Position numbers and translations under genes: made by a program. This document shows, piece by piece, positions 44,920 to 54,447 of a stretch of DNA of 64,000 nucleotides (positions are counted from its first letter, which is position 1; the number at the start of each line of letters is the position of its first letter). Source of the stretch: Hydrococcus rivularis NIES-593 (GTDB lineage Bacteria > Cyanobacteriota > Cyanobacteriia > Cyanobacteriales > Microcystaceae); NCBI RefSeq assembly GCF_001904635.1, contig NZ_MRCB01000001.1, positions 443,667 to 507,666 of the forward strand, written 5' to 3'. The notes beneath the pieces are model-generated. The model was not told the origin of the DNA. It ran no database searches and saw nothing but the letters and a program-made list of their open reading frames with translations.

Positions 44920-45630
44920 CTACGATCGCACGATTAAGCGACCGCAACAAAATAATTTTCCAGTTTCTAGGTTGACTATCTCTAGTTCCACGTCATCTCC
45001 CAAATCGACTTGCAATTGGGTCAGAGAGATCGGGAACAATTTTGGCAGAACGTTTATCTCAATAGGATGAAGGCGCAAAATCTGATGATTGACGAGTTCT
45101 AAGCCCGCACGAATAGTAGCGGGCTGTTCGTTTCCCAGGGCATCGACAATTGTTCCATGCAAAACAAGCTTATCGGCATTAAGGATAACTTTGTGCCAGC
45201 TAAGGCGATACTTCTCTAGAATAGTAGTAGGTTGAGGTTGCCCGCTCAGTTCGAGCAACATCGAGAGCAGATCGGTAAAGGCATTTGATAAAAGGGAGGA
45301 TGAGAGGGAGGCATTTAAGTCTGCTTCCTCCAAATGAATTTCGCCCGTAACTTTTACGGGTTCTAATAATTGGAGGGGCTTACCTTTAAGCACTTGAGCG
45401 ATATTGATGCGAATATTTTCGCCTTCTAAGCGTACTCGACTCAGGTGCAAGCCTTGATAAACGGCACGAGTGCTGTTTAGAGAGACATTGGGAATATAAC
45501 CGCTTAAAATGTGGCGATTGCGTCCCGATATTTGAAACTGAAGGTCTTCTACAGAGTCGACTTGCGATCGCAACCATAGCCGCAATGCCGGAGAAAGAAT
45601 CTTACTTATAATTTCACTTTTCTGACTCAT
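44920..45630 (-). CDS. DUF2993 (LmeA-like) protein
   Basis: A 236-residue protein of the DUF2993 family common in cyanobacteria and actinobacteria: LSPALRLWLRSQVDSVEDLQFQI, GRNRHILSGYIPNVSL, AVYQGLHLSRVRLEGENIRIN, LNASLSSSLLSNAF. The mycobacterial member LmeA binds phospholipids; here there is no clear signal peptide, so the site of action is uncertain. It is divergent from the pseudouridine synthase gene. Confidence 0.85.
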   Translation of the reverse strand: MSQKSEIISKILSPALRLWLRSQVDSVEDLQFQISGRNRHILSGYIPNVSLNSTRAVYQGLHLSRVRLEGENIRINIAQVLKGKPLQLLEPVKVTGEIHLEEADLNASLSSSLLSNAFTDLLSMLLELSGQPQPTTILEKYRLSWHKVILNADKLVLHGTIVDALGNEQPATIRAGLELVNHQILRLHPIEINVLPKLFPISLTQLQVDLGDDVELEIVNLETGKLFCCGRLIVRS

Positions 45631-45759
45631 TGATATCCTCTCGACTGAGGTCAGGTATTTATATGTCTATTCCTTCTTGTAAGATTTGTACAAGATTAAT
45701 CAAGAATGAAGTATAGGAAAGTTTAATTTTTAGAATCTAGCATTTTAAATTTTCTTCTA

Positions 45760-46518
45760 ATGGCAGAACGAGTACAAAAAATTTTATCCCAGTGGGGAAT
45801 CGCCTCGCGTCGCCAAGCAGAACAAATGATTCTCGCCGGACGAGTGCGACTCAATGGAGAGATTGTATCATTAGGTTCCAAAGCCGATCCCCATCGAGAT
45901 CGACTAGAAGTAGACGGCAAAGCGATTCAACCTGCCAATCGCCCCGAACTGATTTATATTCTGCTCAATAAACCCATCGGTGTTCTATCCACTTGCTATG
46001 ATCCCCAGCATCGACCTACCGTTCTCGACTTACTCGCCGAAGACCTCCGCCAAGGTCGAGGAATTCATCCAGTAGGGAGACTCGATAGCAATTCGACAGG
46101 CGCTTTACTTCTCACCAACGATGGCAATCTGACGCTAAGCTTAACCCATCCCCGCTACCATCTGCCTAAAACCTATCAGGTTTGGATCGACGGACATCCA
46201 TCCGAGTCCGTTTTGCAAAAATGGCGAGACGGGATAATGCTGATGGGGAAAAAAACCTTACCCGCACGAGTTGAAGTACTCAAACATCGCGATCGGCAAA
46301 CGTTGTTAGAAGTTATTTTGGTAGAAGGAAGAAACCGACAGATTCGCCGGATCGTTCGACAGTTAGGTTTTGAAGTCCTTAAACTCCATCGCACCGCTAT
46401 TGGTTCGATTCAACTCAATCGACCCAAACTGCATAGCGGTCGCTATCGATTTTTAGACGACAATGAAATCCATTTTTTAAAAAATCGCGTCAATTTAGTA
46501 ACGGCGACGAACATTTAA
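45760..46518 (+). CDS. RsuA/RluB-family pseudouridine synthase
   Basis: A 252-residue enzyme that makes pseudouridine in ribosomal RNA. An N-terminal S4 RNA-binding domain ([29 protein letters not shown]) precedes the catalytic domain with the hallmark [20 protein letters not shown], where the Asp is catalytic, and [23 protein letters not shown] near the end. RluB- or RsuA-type target position cannot be fixed by sequence reading. Its TAA overlaps the first possible ATG of the next gene (TAATG). Confidence 0.93.
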   Translation: MAERVQKILSQWGIASRRQAEQMILAGRVRLNGEIVSLGSKADPHRDRLEVDGKAIQPANRPELIYILLNKPIGVLSTCYDPQHRPTVLDLLAEDLRQGRGIHPVGRLDSNSTGALLLTNDGNLTLSLTHPRYHLPKTYQVWIDGHPSESVLQKWRDGIMLMGKKTLPARVEVLKHRDRQTLLEVILVEGRNRQIRRIVRQLGFEVLKLHRTAIGSIQLNRPKLHSGRYRFLDDNEIHFLKNRVNLVTATNI

Positions 46519-47375
46519 TGGCGGGGAACTTGTTGCCTGCCCGCGTTCTCAAAAGAAGCTGCACCGATTCAGTCATTATGTTTGCCAAGTTTAAAAAAAA
46601 GTCACCTCCAAAAACGCCCCAGCAAGAACGACAAGAAAAACTTGCCCAAATCGGTTCTCAACTGGCTCAAATTCGGACTGAGAAAGGGATATCTCTCAAG
46701 TTAATCGAGACAAAGACTCAAATTCCAGTTCGTCTGCTGCATGCGATCGAGACGGGCGATTTGAATTCATTGCCCGAACCCGTTTATATTCGAGGGTTAA
46801 TCAAGCAATTTGCCGATGCTTTGGGATTAGACGGGACTGAAATTGCTAATACTTTTCCGATCGATTTAAACCTCGAACGGAGAAACTCGCGCTTTAGATT
46901 GCGGTTGCCTAGTTGGCAATTTCAATTACGTCCTTTTCATCTTTATTTTCTTTACATCTTGTTAGTCGTTTTGGCAGTGAGAGGGATTGCCAACGTTCTC
47001 AGACAATCCGCGCCAGAAATCGCGATCGCACCTCAACCAGTCGCTCAGCCTTCTCCGACTACTAAAACCACACCAAAAGTCACCAAACCCGCCCCAGCGC
47101 CTAAAAAACCCCAGACAAAACCTGTTGTTGTCGATCTTAAAATCAACGAGTTGAGCTGGCTAGAAATCAGAGCTGACGGCAAGAGAGTGTTTCAAGGAAA
47201 TCTCCCAAAAGGAACTCAGCGTACCTGGACGGCTAACCAGCAAATAATAGTCCGTGCTGGCAATGCAGGCGGCGTTCTAGTAAAGTTTAATGACGAACCC
47301 CCCAAACTGCTCGGACAACTCGGACAGGTGCAGACAGTCACTTATCAAGCTAAACCCGCGCCAGCTAACCGCTAG
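46518..47375 (+). CDS. RodZ-like protein (HTH plus DUF4115)
   Basis: A 285-residue protein (or 265 from ATG 46578). The N-terminal helix-turn-helix domain (IGSQLAQIRTEKGISLKLIETKTQIPVRLLHAIETGDLNSLPEPVYIRGLIKQFA) is of the RodZ kind, followed by one membrane helix (FHLYFLYILLVVLAVRGIA), a Pro/Thr/Lys linker and a DUF4115 domain (SWLEIRADGKRVFQGNLPKGTQRTW). RodZ links MreB to the envelope and supports cell shape. The first 20 residues look poorly conserved, but the 1-base stop/start overlap with the upstream gene would allow coupled translation. Confidence 0.88.
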   Translation: MAGNLLPARVLKRSCTDSVIMFAKFKKKSPPKTPQQERQEKLAQIGSQLAQIRTEKGISLKLIETKTQIPVRLLHAIETGDLNSLPEPVYIRGLIKQFADALGLDGTEIANTFPIDLNLERRNSRFRLRLPSWQFQLRPFHLYFLYILLVVLAVRGIANVLRQSAPEIAIAPQPVAQPSPTTKTTPKVTKPAPAPKKPQTKPVVVDLKINELSWLEIRADGKRVFQGNLPKGTQRTWTANQQIIVRAGNAGGVLVKFNDEPPKLLGQLGQVQTVTYQAKPAPANR

Positions 47376-47393
47376 TCGCTCTTGAAAATGAAG

Positions 47394-47505
47394 GGGAGAC
47401 TGGGGGACTGGGAGACATACTTCCGAATTCCGACTTCTGCCTAAAAGCCTTCTGCCTTCACTTCCGAGTTCCGAATTCCGACTTCCGACTTCTAATAATT
47501 GGTTA
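47394..47505. repeat. Repeat-rich intergenic segment
   Basis: A G-rich tract (ggggagactgggggactgggag) is followed by several copies of 'ttccgaattccgacttc' and 'gccttctgccttcacttccg'. The reverse complement of these words occurs at 28785-28822 between minD and minC, and the G/C-rich tract recurs at 11540 and 54385-54440. It lies between convergent genes. Confidence 0.6.
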
Positions 47506-47524
47506 CTAAAAGAGCGATCTCGGC

Positions 47525-48436
47525 TCAAAGTAGCCTTGGCAAAACAAATCCCAACGCCAATAAAATCCCGCTAACAAAGTGAAGATTGACGGCGAGAAAT
47601 TTACAGGTTCTAACTATTTCGGGGTTATCGTGATGCTGTTGGACGTGCCGTACCAATCGATTTGCCAAGGGCAGACTGCCAAAAATTAATAACGTCGAGA
47701 CCGGAAAGACTCTCAAGAGGACAAAAAGAACGGTAAATGCAAAAAGACTTGCCGTTGACCAGGCTAATACCTGAGATCCCCTTGCCGTTCCCATGCGAAC
47801 GATCGGCGATCGCTTTCCGGCGGCTAAATCGTCCTCAACTTGGTGGAAATGCGAGCAGAAAAGGATAATCGAGGTACTCAAACCGATGATAGCGGAAGCG
47901 GCTAAACCCATGAGAGAGAATGTTTTCGCTTGGGAATAATAAGCGGCTGCGATCGCCAGCGGACCAAAGGTGACAAAGCAAATAATTTCTCCGAGTCCTT
48001 GATATCCCAATCGGAAAGGCGGCCCTTGGTAGCTGTATCCCAAAGCGCAACAAAGCAGAACGATTCCTAAAACCATCCCGTCTTGCTGCAACCAAGCAAT
48101 GGAGATAATACCCAAAATGCCCAATCCTAGCAGGAGATTGCTTATCCAGAAGACTAAAGTTTTGTTTCCCGTTAAATTAACGACCGATTCAGCTTTATTT
48201 TTATCGATCCCCGTCTCCGAGTCAAAAACATCGTTACTCAGATTTAACCAGGCAATAATTAAGATGGCTGCCCCTAAAAATGCGAAAAAGATTTCCTGGT
48301 GAAAGCGGTTGGTTTCGGCAAATGCTACTGCCGTTCCCATCGTAATTGGAATGATGGCCACGCTATACATGGGAGGTTTGATAGCAGCTAGCCATAGCTT
48401 CCGACGAGATTTGTCAATGTAACTTGTTGTAGCCAT
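47525..48436 (-). CDS. menA: 1,4-dihydroxy-2-naphthoate phytyltransferase
   Basis: MenA attaches the phytyl chain to 1,4-dihydroxy-2-naphthoate, a late step of phylloquinone synthesis for photosystem I. The 303-residue membrane protein belongs to the UbiA prenyltransferase family, with the Asp-rich prenyl-diphosphate-binding motif NLSNDVFDSETGIDKNKAES and the second Asp region in HFHQVEDDLAAGKRS. About eight to nine helices are present. Start: ATG 48436 is preferred; an in-frame ATG at 48445 adds three residues. It is divergent from menF, another gene of the same pathway. Confidence 0.94.
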   Translation of the reverse strand: MATTSYIDKSRRKLWLAAIKPPMYSVAIIPITMGTAVAFAETNRFHQEIFFAFLGAAILIIAWLNLSNDVFDSETGIDKNKAESVVNLTGNKTLVFWISNLLLGLGILGIISIAWLQQDGMVLGIVLLCCALGYSYQGPPFRLGYQGLGEIICFVTFGPLAIAAAYYSQAKTFSLMGLAASAIIGLSTSIILFCSHFHQVEDDLAAGKRSPIVRMGTARGSQVLAWSTASLFAFTVLFVLLRVFPVSTLLIFGSLPLANRLVRHVQQHHDNPEIVRTCKFLAVNLHFVSGILLALGFVLPRLL

Positions 48437-48726
48437 TAGACACAATTAAAGACAACGATCCTAAAACTCAGTTATGATTTTTAATTGTGCGTACCGAGGA
48501 AAGGAAAATTCGTTCTCTGTCTGAAGTCTGACTGGAGCGCCTTTCTTAGGTACTATAGTGAAGGACAGTTTGGCGACTCGTCTACCCTCAGAGACTGTAA
48601 AGCTTGACTGTCTGGCTCTAGCCGAAGTTCGGGGAGGCACGATAGCAGAAAAAACACGACGGTTTAATATTCCAGACATACCATTAATTCTGGTTTGAGA
48701 AAAAACAAATTATAAATAAATTTACG

Positions 48727-50166
48727 ATGTCTGCTGCTGTCCCAGTCATCCCTTTTCGTGCTAGTCATTTATCTACTAACGAGAGAGAACTCCAACAATT
48801 TCTCTTAGGGCTTCAAGAGAAATCGCCTAGAAAATACAAAACACAAATTGTCAGTTTTTCGCTCCAACTCGATCCCATCGACCCCCTATCGGTTTTAGCG
48901 GCGATCGCGCGATCGGATCGCACGCATTTTTATTGGGAAAATGCTGCCCGAGAAGAGGCAATTTTAGGGTTTGAAGTGGCTAAGTCTTTTTCCATCAATT
49001 CGGGCGATCGCTTTGCCAAATCTCAGAAATTTATTGAAGAGTGCCTGGATCGAACCGTTCGGATCGGAGACCTTTGCTTGCCCGGTTCTGGTCCTTATTT
49101 ATTTTGTAGTTTTACTTTCTTTGAGTCCCAGCAAAATGACCCTTCTCCTTTCCCTCGCGCAACCGTTATTCTGCCTTCTTATCAAATAGTTAGACAAAAA
49201 CAAAATTGCACTTTAGTTATTAATTTAGCCATCGATTGCGATACAGAACTGCAAGATTTATTAAGAGCCATTCAGAATAAAATCAAAGCTTTTATTCAGT
49301 CAGCTAACAATCTCGCTCCCAATCGTTCGAGCGATCGAAATCAGGTAATTAAGCAAGAAGTAACCTTTCAATCGCTTGAGAATTTTAGATCGTCCGTTGC
49401 CTCTGCTCTGAAATCTATTCAAGAAAAGCAATTTAGTAAAATTGTTTTAGCTCATGCCCTAGATGTTACTTCTGATGCGCCTTTTCAAGTCGTAGAATCT
49501 TTAAATAATTTACGCCAAACCTATCCAGATTGCTATGTTTTCTCCCTCGCTAACGGAAGAGGACATCATTTTATTGGAGCGAGTCCCGAACGTTTGCTTA
49601 GCGTCCGGGATGGAGAATTAATTACTGATGCTTTAGCTGGATCGGCACCAAGGGGAAAAAATGCGATTGAAGACGATCGTTTTGCCAAAAAACTTTTGAG
49701 GAGCGAAAAAGAAAAAAGAGAACACAAAGCCGTTACTGAATTTATTGCCGAACGTCTTTCCCAACTGGGATTAAAACCCCAGCGATCGCCGCTTAAGCTG
49801 CTTAAATTATCCAATATTCAGCATTTGTGGACACCAATTTATGCCAAACTCCCTTCTAATATTCATCCCCTAGAAATTGTCGCTAAACTTCATCCAACTC
49901 CAGCGGTTGCAGGCGTTCCTACAGAAATTGCCTGCGAACAAATTCGCCAATATGAAAGCTTCAATCGCGGTCTTTACGCAGCGCCTATTGGCTGGATAAA
50001 TTACCAAGGAAATGGAGAATTTATCGTAGGAATTCGTTCGGCATCGATTGAAAAAAAACGGGCGCGTTTATACGCTGGTGCGGGAATCGTTTCGGGGTCT
50101 GACCCCGATAAAGAAATGGCTGAAATTCAACTCAAATTTCAAGCATTACTTAAAGCTTTGCTTTGA
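48727..50166 (+). CDS. menF: Isochorismate synthase MenF
   Basis: MenF converts chorismate to isochorismate, the first committed step to phylloquinone. The 479-residue protein has the chorismate-utilising enzyme core: KIVLAHALDV, FIGASPERLLSVRDGELITDALAGSAPRG, EHKAVTEFI, HLWTPIYAKL, LHPTPAVAGVP, FNRGLYAAPIGWIN and RLYAGAGIVSGSDPDKE. The Lys in KIVLA is consistent with an isochorismate synthase. Together with the divergent menA it forms a phylloquinone pair. Confidence 0.95.
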   Translation: MSAAVPVIPFRASHLSTNERELQQFLLGLQEKSPRKYKTQIVSFSLQLDPIDPLSVLAAIARSDRTHFYWENAAREEAILGFEVAKSFSINSGDRFAKSQKFIEECLDRTVRIGDLCLPGSGPYLFCSFTFFESQQNDPSPFPRATVILPSYQIVRQKQNCTLVINLAIDCDTELQDLLRAIQNKIKAFIQSANNLAPNRSSDRNQVIKQEVTFQSLENFRSSVASALKSIQEKQFSKIVLAHALDVTSDAPFQVVESLNNLRQTYPDCYVFSLANGRGHHFIGASPERLLSVRDGELITDALAGSAPRGKNAIEDDRFAKKLLRSEKEKREHKAVTEFIAERLSQLGLKPQRSPLKLLKLSNIQHLWTPIYAKLPSNIHPLEIVAKLHPTPAVAGVPTEIACEQIRQYESFNRGLYAAPIGWINYQGNGEFIVGIRSASIEKKRARLYAGAGIVSGSDPDKEMAEIQLKFQALLKALL

Positions 50167-50354
50167 CTACTCCCCTGGCTGAAGTTTTCCCGCCGTCCCT
50201 TCGCGAGAAGAGCGATAGACAAACGTGGCTGTACGGTTTGCGTTTTTCTTTGAAATCGGCAATAATAAAAGATTAAGGAATTTGTACTTTTGTATAGTAT
50301 AATGAAAATCGACCAGAAAAAACACTTTTAAAACGCGAGGCAAAAGAGTAGCTT

Positions 50355-52073
50355 GTGAGTCGGCATCAAGAGTTGTTATCTGACCCAAGTTCGGAAAATG
50401 GAATCATAAGGCGTTACGACGCAGAAGCGATCGCAAAATACTATCGCATCCGACCTTGGCTTTACATCTGGCGCACCCTAACTGTAGTCTGGGTTTTTGG
50501 AACTTTTTTCTTCAGTCTTTTGTGGGATAAATGGACGAATCGAACTGAAAAAAACAAGCAAAAACGCGCTAGCCAACTCCGCCAACTCCTCACCCATCTC
50601 GGACCTACCTTTATCAAAGTCGGACAAGCCCTCTCCACCCGACCCGACCTAATTCGTAAAGATTTTCTCGACGAACTAATTAAGTTACAAGACCAACTGC
50701 CGCCTTTTGATAATCAAATCGCCTTTGCTATTATCGAATCCGAACTCAATTGCTCTGTAGATGAAGCCTATCGAGAAATTTCACCGCATCCAGTGGCAGC
50801 GGCAAGTTTGGGTCAAGTTTACCGTGCCGTTCTCCATACGGGAGAAGAAGTAGCCGTCAAAGTTCAGCGACCCAATCTGCGGCCGATGCTTGCTCTCGAT
50901 CTCTTTCTGATGCGCTGTGCCGCCCAAAGATTCGGACGCTGGTTGCCGCTTAACCTAGGACACGATCTAACCCTGATTGTAGATGAATTTGGCGCCAAGT
51001 TATTTGAAGAAATCGACTATGTAAACGAAGGGCATAACGCCGAGAAATTTGCGACTAATTTCCGCAACGATCCAGAGGTCAAAGTTCCGGCGATCTACTG
51101 GCAATACAGCAGCCATAAGGTATTGACCCTAGAGTGGATTAACGGCTACAAACTAACCGATACGGAAAAGATTCGCTCAGCAGGGATCGATCCCAACGAA
51201 ATCGTAAAAATCGGCGTGACTTCTGGGTTGCGTCAACTCTTAGAACACGGTTTCTTCCACGCCGATCCCCATCCGGGTAACTTGTTTGCTACTCCCGACG
51301 GTCGCATGGCATATATCGACTTCGGGATGATGGATCAGTTGGAGGAAGAAGCAAAGGAAACCATTGCCAGTGCAGTCGTTCAACTGATTAACCAAGATTA
51401 CGAGGCACTCGCAGAGGATTTTGTCAAATTAGGCTTCCTAACGCCCGATACGGACATCAAACCCATTATTCCTGCCTTAGAAAAGGTGTGGGGCAATGCA
51501 ATCGGGCAAAGCGTGGGGAATTTCAACTTTAAAACCATTACCGATGAGTTTTCAGAGTTGATGTACGATTATCCTTTCCGCGTTCCTGCTAAATTTGCCC
51601 TGATTATTCGGTCTTTGATTACCCAAGAAGGACTCGCTCTCAGTCTCGATCCCAATTTTAAGATCGTCGAAGTTGCCTATCCTTACGTGGCACGACGGTT
51701 GTTGAGGGGGGAATCGCCGCAACTGCGGCGACGTTTGCTAGAAGTTTTGTTCAAGGATGGGAAATTCCAGTGGCAGCGTCTGGAAAATATGATCGCGATC
51801 GCGCGTTCCGATAAGAAATTTGACTTATTGCCAACTGCCCAGCTTGGATTGCAATATCTGATCTCAGACGAGGGTCGTTATTTGCGCCGTCAGTTGCTCC
51901 TTGCCCTGACAGAAGACGATCGCCTGCATACCGAAGAAGTACAGCGTCTGTGGGTTTTAATTAAAGACGAGATCAACCCCCAACAGTTATGGCAAGCTGC
52001 TTTAAATACCTTCCGGGAACTGTCTGTTTCGGGTGTGGCGGCATTGGTTCCCACGGTCAACACTTTAAGGTAA
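50355..52073 (+). CDS. ABC1 (UbiB/ADCK)-family atypical kinase
   Basis: A 572-residue ABC1-family protein. The diagnostic motifs are present: FIKVGQALSTRPDLI (KxGQ), PVAAASLGQVYRAVLHTGEEVAVKVQRP (Ala-rich loop and Lys), FFHADPHPGNLFATPDGRMAYIDFGMM (catalytic loop and metal Asp). Members support prenylquinone synthesis or tocopherol/plastoquinone metabolism in cyanobacteria and plastids. The start is GTG at 50355. The C-terminal third is the long helical extension usual in cyanobacterial and plastid members. Confidence 0.93.
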   Translation: MSRHQELLSDPSSENGIIRRYDAEAIAKYYRIRPWLYIWRTLTVVWVFGTFFFSLLWDKWTNRTEKNKQKRASQLRQLLTHLGPTFIKVGQALSTRPDLIRKDFLDELIKLQDQLPPFDNQIAFAIIESELNCSVDEAYREISPHPVAAASLGQVYRAVLHTGEEVAVKVQRPNLRPMLALDLFLMRCAAQRFGRWLPLNLGHDLTLIVDEFGAKLFEEIDYVNEGHNAEKFATNFRNDPEVKVPAIYWQYSSHKVLTLEWINGYKLTDTEKIRSAGIDPNEIVKIGVTSGLRQLLEHGFFHADPHPGNLFATPDGRMAYIDFGMMDQLEEEAKETIASAVVQLINQDYEALAEDFVKLGFLTPDTDIKPIIPALEKVWGNAIGQSVGNFNFKTITDEFSELMYDYPFRVPAKFALIIRSLITQEGLALSLDPNFKIVEVAYPYVARRLLRGESPQLRRRLLEVLFKDGKFQWQRLENMIAIARSDKKFDLLPTAQLGLQYLISDEGRYLRRQLLLALTEDDRLHTEEVQRLWVLIKDEINPQQLWQAALNTFRELSVSGVAALVPTVNTLR

Positions 52074-52173
52074 ATTGTCGATTGGTTAGTGGTTATCAAT
52101 TATTGGTTGATGTAGAAAGGCGATGTATAGCCTCTCTATCATTTACTAATAGCAAACAACAAACAAACAACCT

Positions 52174-52545
52174 ATGTACTATTACTTACCGGAACCGCCT
52201 TATTTTTTGATATTCTTTGGATTATTTGCCGGAATTACTTCTGGATTGGCTTTTGAAGCATCATTAAAACAAATCGTCCAAGAATGGTCGAAAACAGGAA
52301 TGTCTGAAACGCTCAAACAGGCGCAAGGATTCAAGTTACAATTGCCTTTTTTGGCAATGTCTGTAGGCATCTGCGTGTTTTTAGCGTCGGGTTTGGAAGT
52401 GTTTCTGTTCGATCGCTGGCTTACCTATGCGATCGCGCTTCCCGTGACGATTTTTATTGCCGCTTTGGTATGGATTCAACTCGGTAAACTGTTAAAACAG
52501 TTACAGCAAGGGGGATCGAAGGCGATCGATCTAGATGCTTTTTAA
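52174..52545 (+). CDS. Conserved-looking small membrane protein
   Basis: A 123-residue protein with three likely membrane helices (YFLIFFGLFAGITSGLAF; LPFLAMSVGICVFLASGLEVFLF; LTYAIALPVTIFIAALVWIQL) and a charged cytoplasmic end (QQGGSKAIDLDAF). It lies 100 bases downstream of the ABC1 kinase on the same strand and ahead of an intrinsic terminator. I cannot name a function. Confidence 0.8.
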   Translation: MYYYLPEPPYFLIFFGLFAGITSGLAFEASLKQIVQEWSKTGMSETLKQAQGFKLQLPFLAMSVGICVFLASGLEVFLFDRWLTYAIALPVTIFIAALVWIQLGKLLKQLQQGGSKAIDLDAF

Positions 52546-52626
52546 GCGCTCGGAGAGAAAAATTGAAATTGCGGATCGCGTTCCCCCTGATGTGCATTCG
52601 TCGAATTAACTCCATCTAAACAAGAC

Positions 52627-52659
52627 AAAAGACTGGATTTAATGTCAGTCTTTTTTTTT
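52627..52659 (+). terminator. Rho-independent terminator
   Basis: AAAAGACTG and CAGTCTTTT pair perfectly (9 bp, 10-base loop) and run into T9. It lies 82 bases after the small membrane protein gene and probably ends its transcript. Confidence 0.85.
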
Positions 52660-52747
52660 GCGAACGAATAAGCACTTCTCAAGGAAATTATTTAGTATTA
52701 TTTATTGTGGATCGTCGCCAAATAATTAACGGCTCGATTGAAGAATT

Positions 52748-53188
52748 ATGAACGTTAAATCCCTTGACAGAATTCCTTGGCTATCTCTGGTCATACTTTG
52801 GCTGGCTTACGCCTTACTGGGGTGGTATTTATCGGCTCACCATATTATTTGGCTAGTAGGCGCTTTTGTTGCACTTGTATCGTTAGCTGTGGCTTGGAAA
52901 AGCAATCCGCTGTTAAAACGTTTGCTCGATCTCAGTTCTCAAGGTTTGGTTGTGGTCGTAATTGCGAGTGTAATTGTCAGTATATTAGTGACTTTGGCAA
53001 TAATATGGAATACAGCTTTTAATCTTATTGTTATTCCTTTTGTCGCTACGGTTTTAGCTCAAGTCGAATCAAGTTTTTCTGGCTGGAGTAAACCACAAAC
53101 GTTTTTAGTCTTAACCTTTGTTGCCGGATTTGGATTAATAGTTGGCGAAATCGTAGATTTGACGATTTTTTCTCATAACGTTCGCTGA
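52748..53188 (+). CDS. Small integral membrane protein, unknown
   Basis: A 146-residue hydrophobic protein with four to five predicted helices (LVILWLAYALLGWYLSA; IIWLVGAFVALVSLAVAW; VVVVIASVIVSILVTLAIIW; LIVIPFVATVLAQVES; FLVLTFVAGFGLIVGEIVDL). No motif gives a function. It stands alone between a terminator and the DUF5132 gene. Confidence 0.75.
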   Translation: MNVKSLDRIPWLSLVILWLAYALLGWYLSAHHIIWLVGAFVALVSLAVAWKSNPLLKRLLDLSSQGLVVVVIASVIVSILVTLAIIWNTAFNLIVIPFVATVLAQVESSFSGWSKPQTFLVLTFVAGFGLIVGEIVDLTIFSHNVR

Positions 53189-53356
53189 TATCTACATTTT
53201 TTTCCTTTTCCTTTTTAAAATTTGCTTTTTATGTTGATTTATAACTGTGTTGTCTTATTAAAAATTGTTTCATTCTAGATAGATTTTTCTATTTTGTTTG
53301 GCTAGTGCCAGCTCTTAGGATATAGACTAAAAGCGTAGGGATTAAGGAGAGAAAAA

Positions 53357-53647
53357 ATGGCAGTCAAACTCATCCCTGATATTGAAAGTGTTGTTGAAGA
53401 TCTTGGCGTTCCCGGAATTGCTGCGATCGTTCTCCTGCCCGTTCTCGTTCCAGTTGTGGCAGGCGTAGGCAAACCGATAGCTAAAGCCACTATCAAAGGA
53501 GGAATTCTCCTTTATGAAAGAGGCAAGGGAGTAATTGCCGAAGTCGGCGAAACCCTCGAAGATCTTATCGCAGAAGCTAAAGCCGAACTCGCCGAGGCAG
53601 GAACCGAAGAAGTTCAAGCAACTGAAACTGAAGCCGCAGCAAGCTAG
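53357..53647 (+). CDS. DUF5132-like small membrane-associated protein
   Basis: A 96-residue protein with a Gly/Pro/Val-rich hydrophobic segment (VPGIAAIVLLPVLVPVVAGV), GKPIAKATIKGGILLYERGKG, a helical stretch (VGETLEDLIAEAKAELAEA) and an acidic, Ala-rich tail. The pattern fits the DUF5132 family as I remember it, found in many cyanobacteria, function unknown. A good ribosome-binding site (AAGGAGAG) precedes the ATG. Confidence 0.8.
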   Translation: MAVKLIPDIESVVEDLGVPGIAAIVLLPVLVPVVAGVGKPIAKATIKGGILLYERGKGVIAEVGETLEDLIAEAKAELAEAGTEEVQATETEAAAS

Positions 53648-53811
53648 TCAAGTTTTGGCTATGAAAAAGTTCGTTGCTTGTGGGAGAATAAAAAGCAATG
53701 TAAAACTCAAGGTCTGACTTGATACTGGAGTTTAGATAGAAAGATCTCTAGCCTAAGCTCCAGCGCTCGCATTTAAGCGATCTTATTGCTGCCAAAAAGG
53801 GAGTGACAGGC

Positions 53812-54033
53812 ATGAATAATCTAGTTAAAGAAGGGAAAAACACCTATATCGTTCGAGCTCCACCTCCTAGCAGTCCCGATATTATGCCTTCAATTTACTG
53901 GATTGAGCTAGCAGAAGGTTTTTTGGTGGAGTGGCTGTGGACGTATTTACCAGACGGCAATCGGGTAGTTACCGATTATAATATTATACCCCCCCCCGCG
54001 AGCGATCGTAAAAAAGTTGATGGCGACGTTTGA
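53812..54033 (+). CDS. Small hypothetical protein
   Basis: A 73-residue frame (ATG 53812; GTG 53803 also possible) encoding MNNLVKEGKNTYIVRAPPPS followed by IYWIELAEGFLVEWLWTYLPDGNRVVTDYNIIPPP. The composition looks like a real small protein with a Trp-rich core. The sequence around its C-terminus includes a run of nine C, and its last 50 bases overlap the convergent gene below. No function recognised. Confidence 0.6.
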   Translation: MNNLVKEGKNTYIVRAPPPSSPDIMPSIYWIELAEGFLVEWLWTYLPDGNRVVTDYNIIPPPASDRKKVDGDV

Positions 54034-54226
54034 GAAACGCGATCGCTTCGGCAGAAGATAAGTACATTTGCGCTACATTGCCGATGCTTAGCAACCAACG
54101 AGTTTCCAGTTGGGAGAGTACCCAATTTTCCTTTGGGTGAAAGGGAAGAATCTGCCAATTGCCGTTGACAGTCAATTCACAAGTAAATCCCAAATTTCTT
54201 GCCTGACTAACGACAGGTTCGCTCAT
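53984..54226 (-). CDS. Small hypothetical protein
   Basis: An 80-residue protein: MSEPVVSQARNLGFTCELTV, NGNWQILPFHPKENWVL, ETRWLLSIGNVAQMYLSSAEAIAFLKRR. It resembles a family of short cyanobacterial proteins ending in a helix with 'EAIAFL', which I recall only as hypothetical. It overlaps the 3' end of the convergent gene by 50 bases; its last residues (DRSRGGV) are read through the nine-G tract, so the true end could differ if that tract slips. Confidence 0.65.
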   Translation of the reverse strand: MSEPVVSQARNLGFTCELTVNGNWQILPFHPKENWVLSQLETRWLLSIGNVAQMYLSSAEAIAFLKRRHQLFYDRSRGGV

Positions 54227-54447
54227 GGAGAATTAGGAAACAAAAATATAGCTGACCTGCGTTTATCCTATCCTGTTTGAGGGCAGCAAGCATCTGAAAG
54301 CAAACCCGTCACATCGGAAAAGCCAACGATCCATTTTGGATTTTGGATTGGTGATTAGGGAATTTTCTCCCCACTTTCCTTTGTCCCTCTTGTTCCCCAG
54401 TCTCCCCTTGCCTCCCACACTCCCCACACCCCCATCTCCAATCATCT

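Noticed and set aside
48461-48679. 72-residue minus-strand frame upstream of menA
   Set aside because: It sits only 15 bases from the menA start region, but it lacks a ribosome-binding site, resembles no family I know, and lies where the menA and menF promoters should be. A small RNA is possible; nothing recognisable was seen.
50167-50388. 73-residue minus-strand frame between menF and the ABC1 kinase
   Set aside because: It overlaps the start of the ABC1 kinase gene, and its composition looks random.
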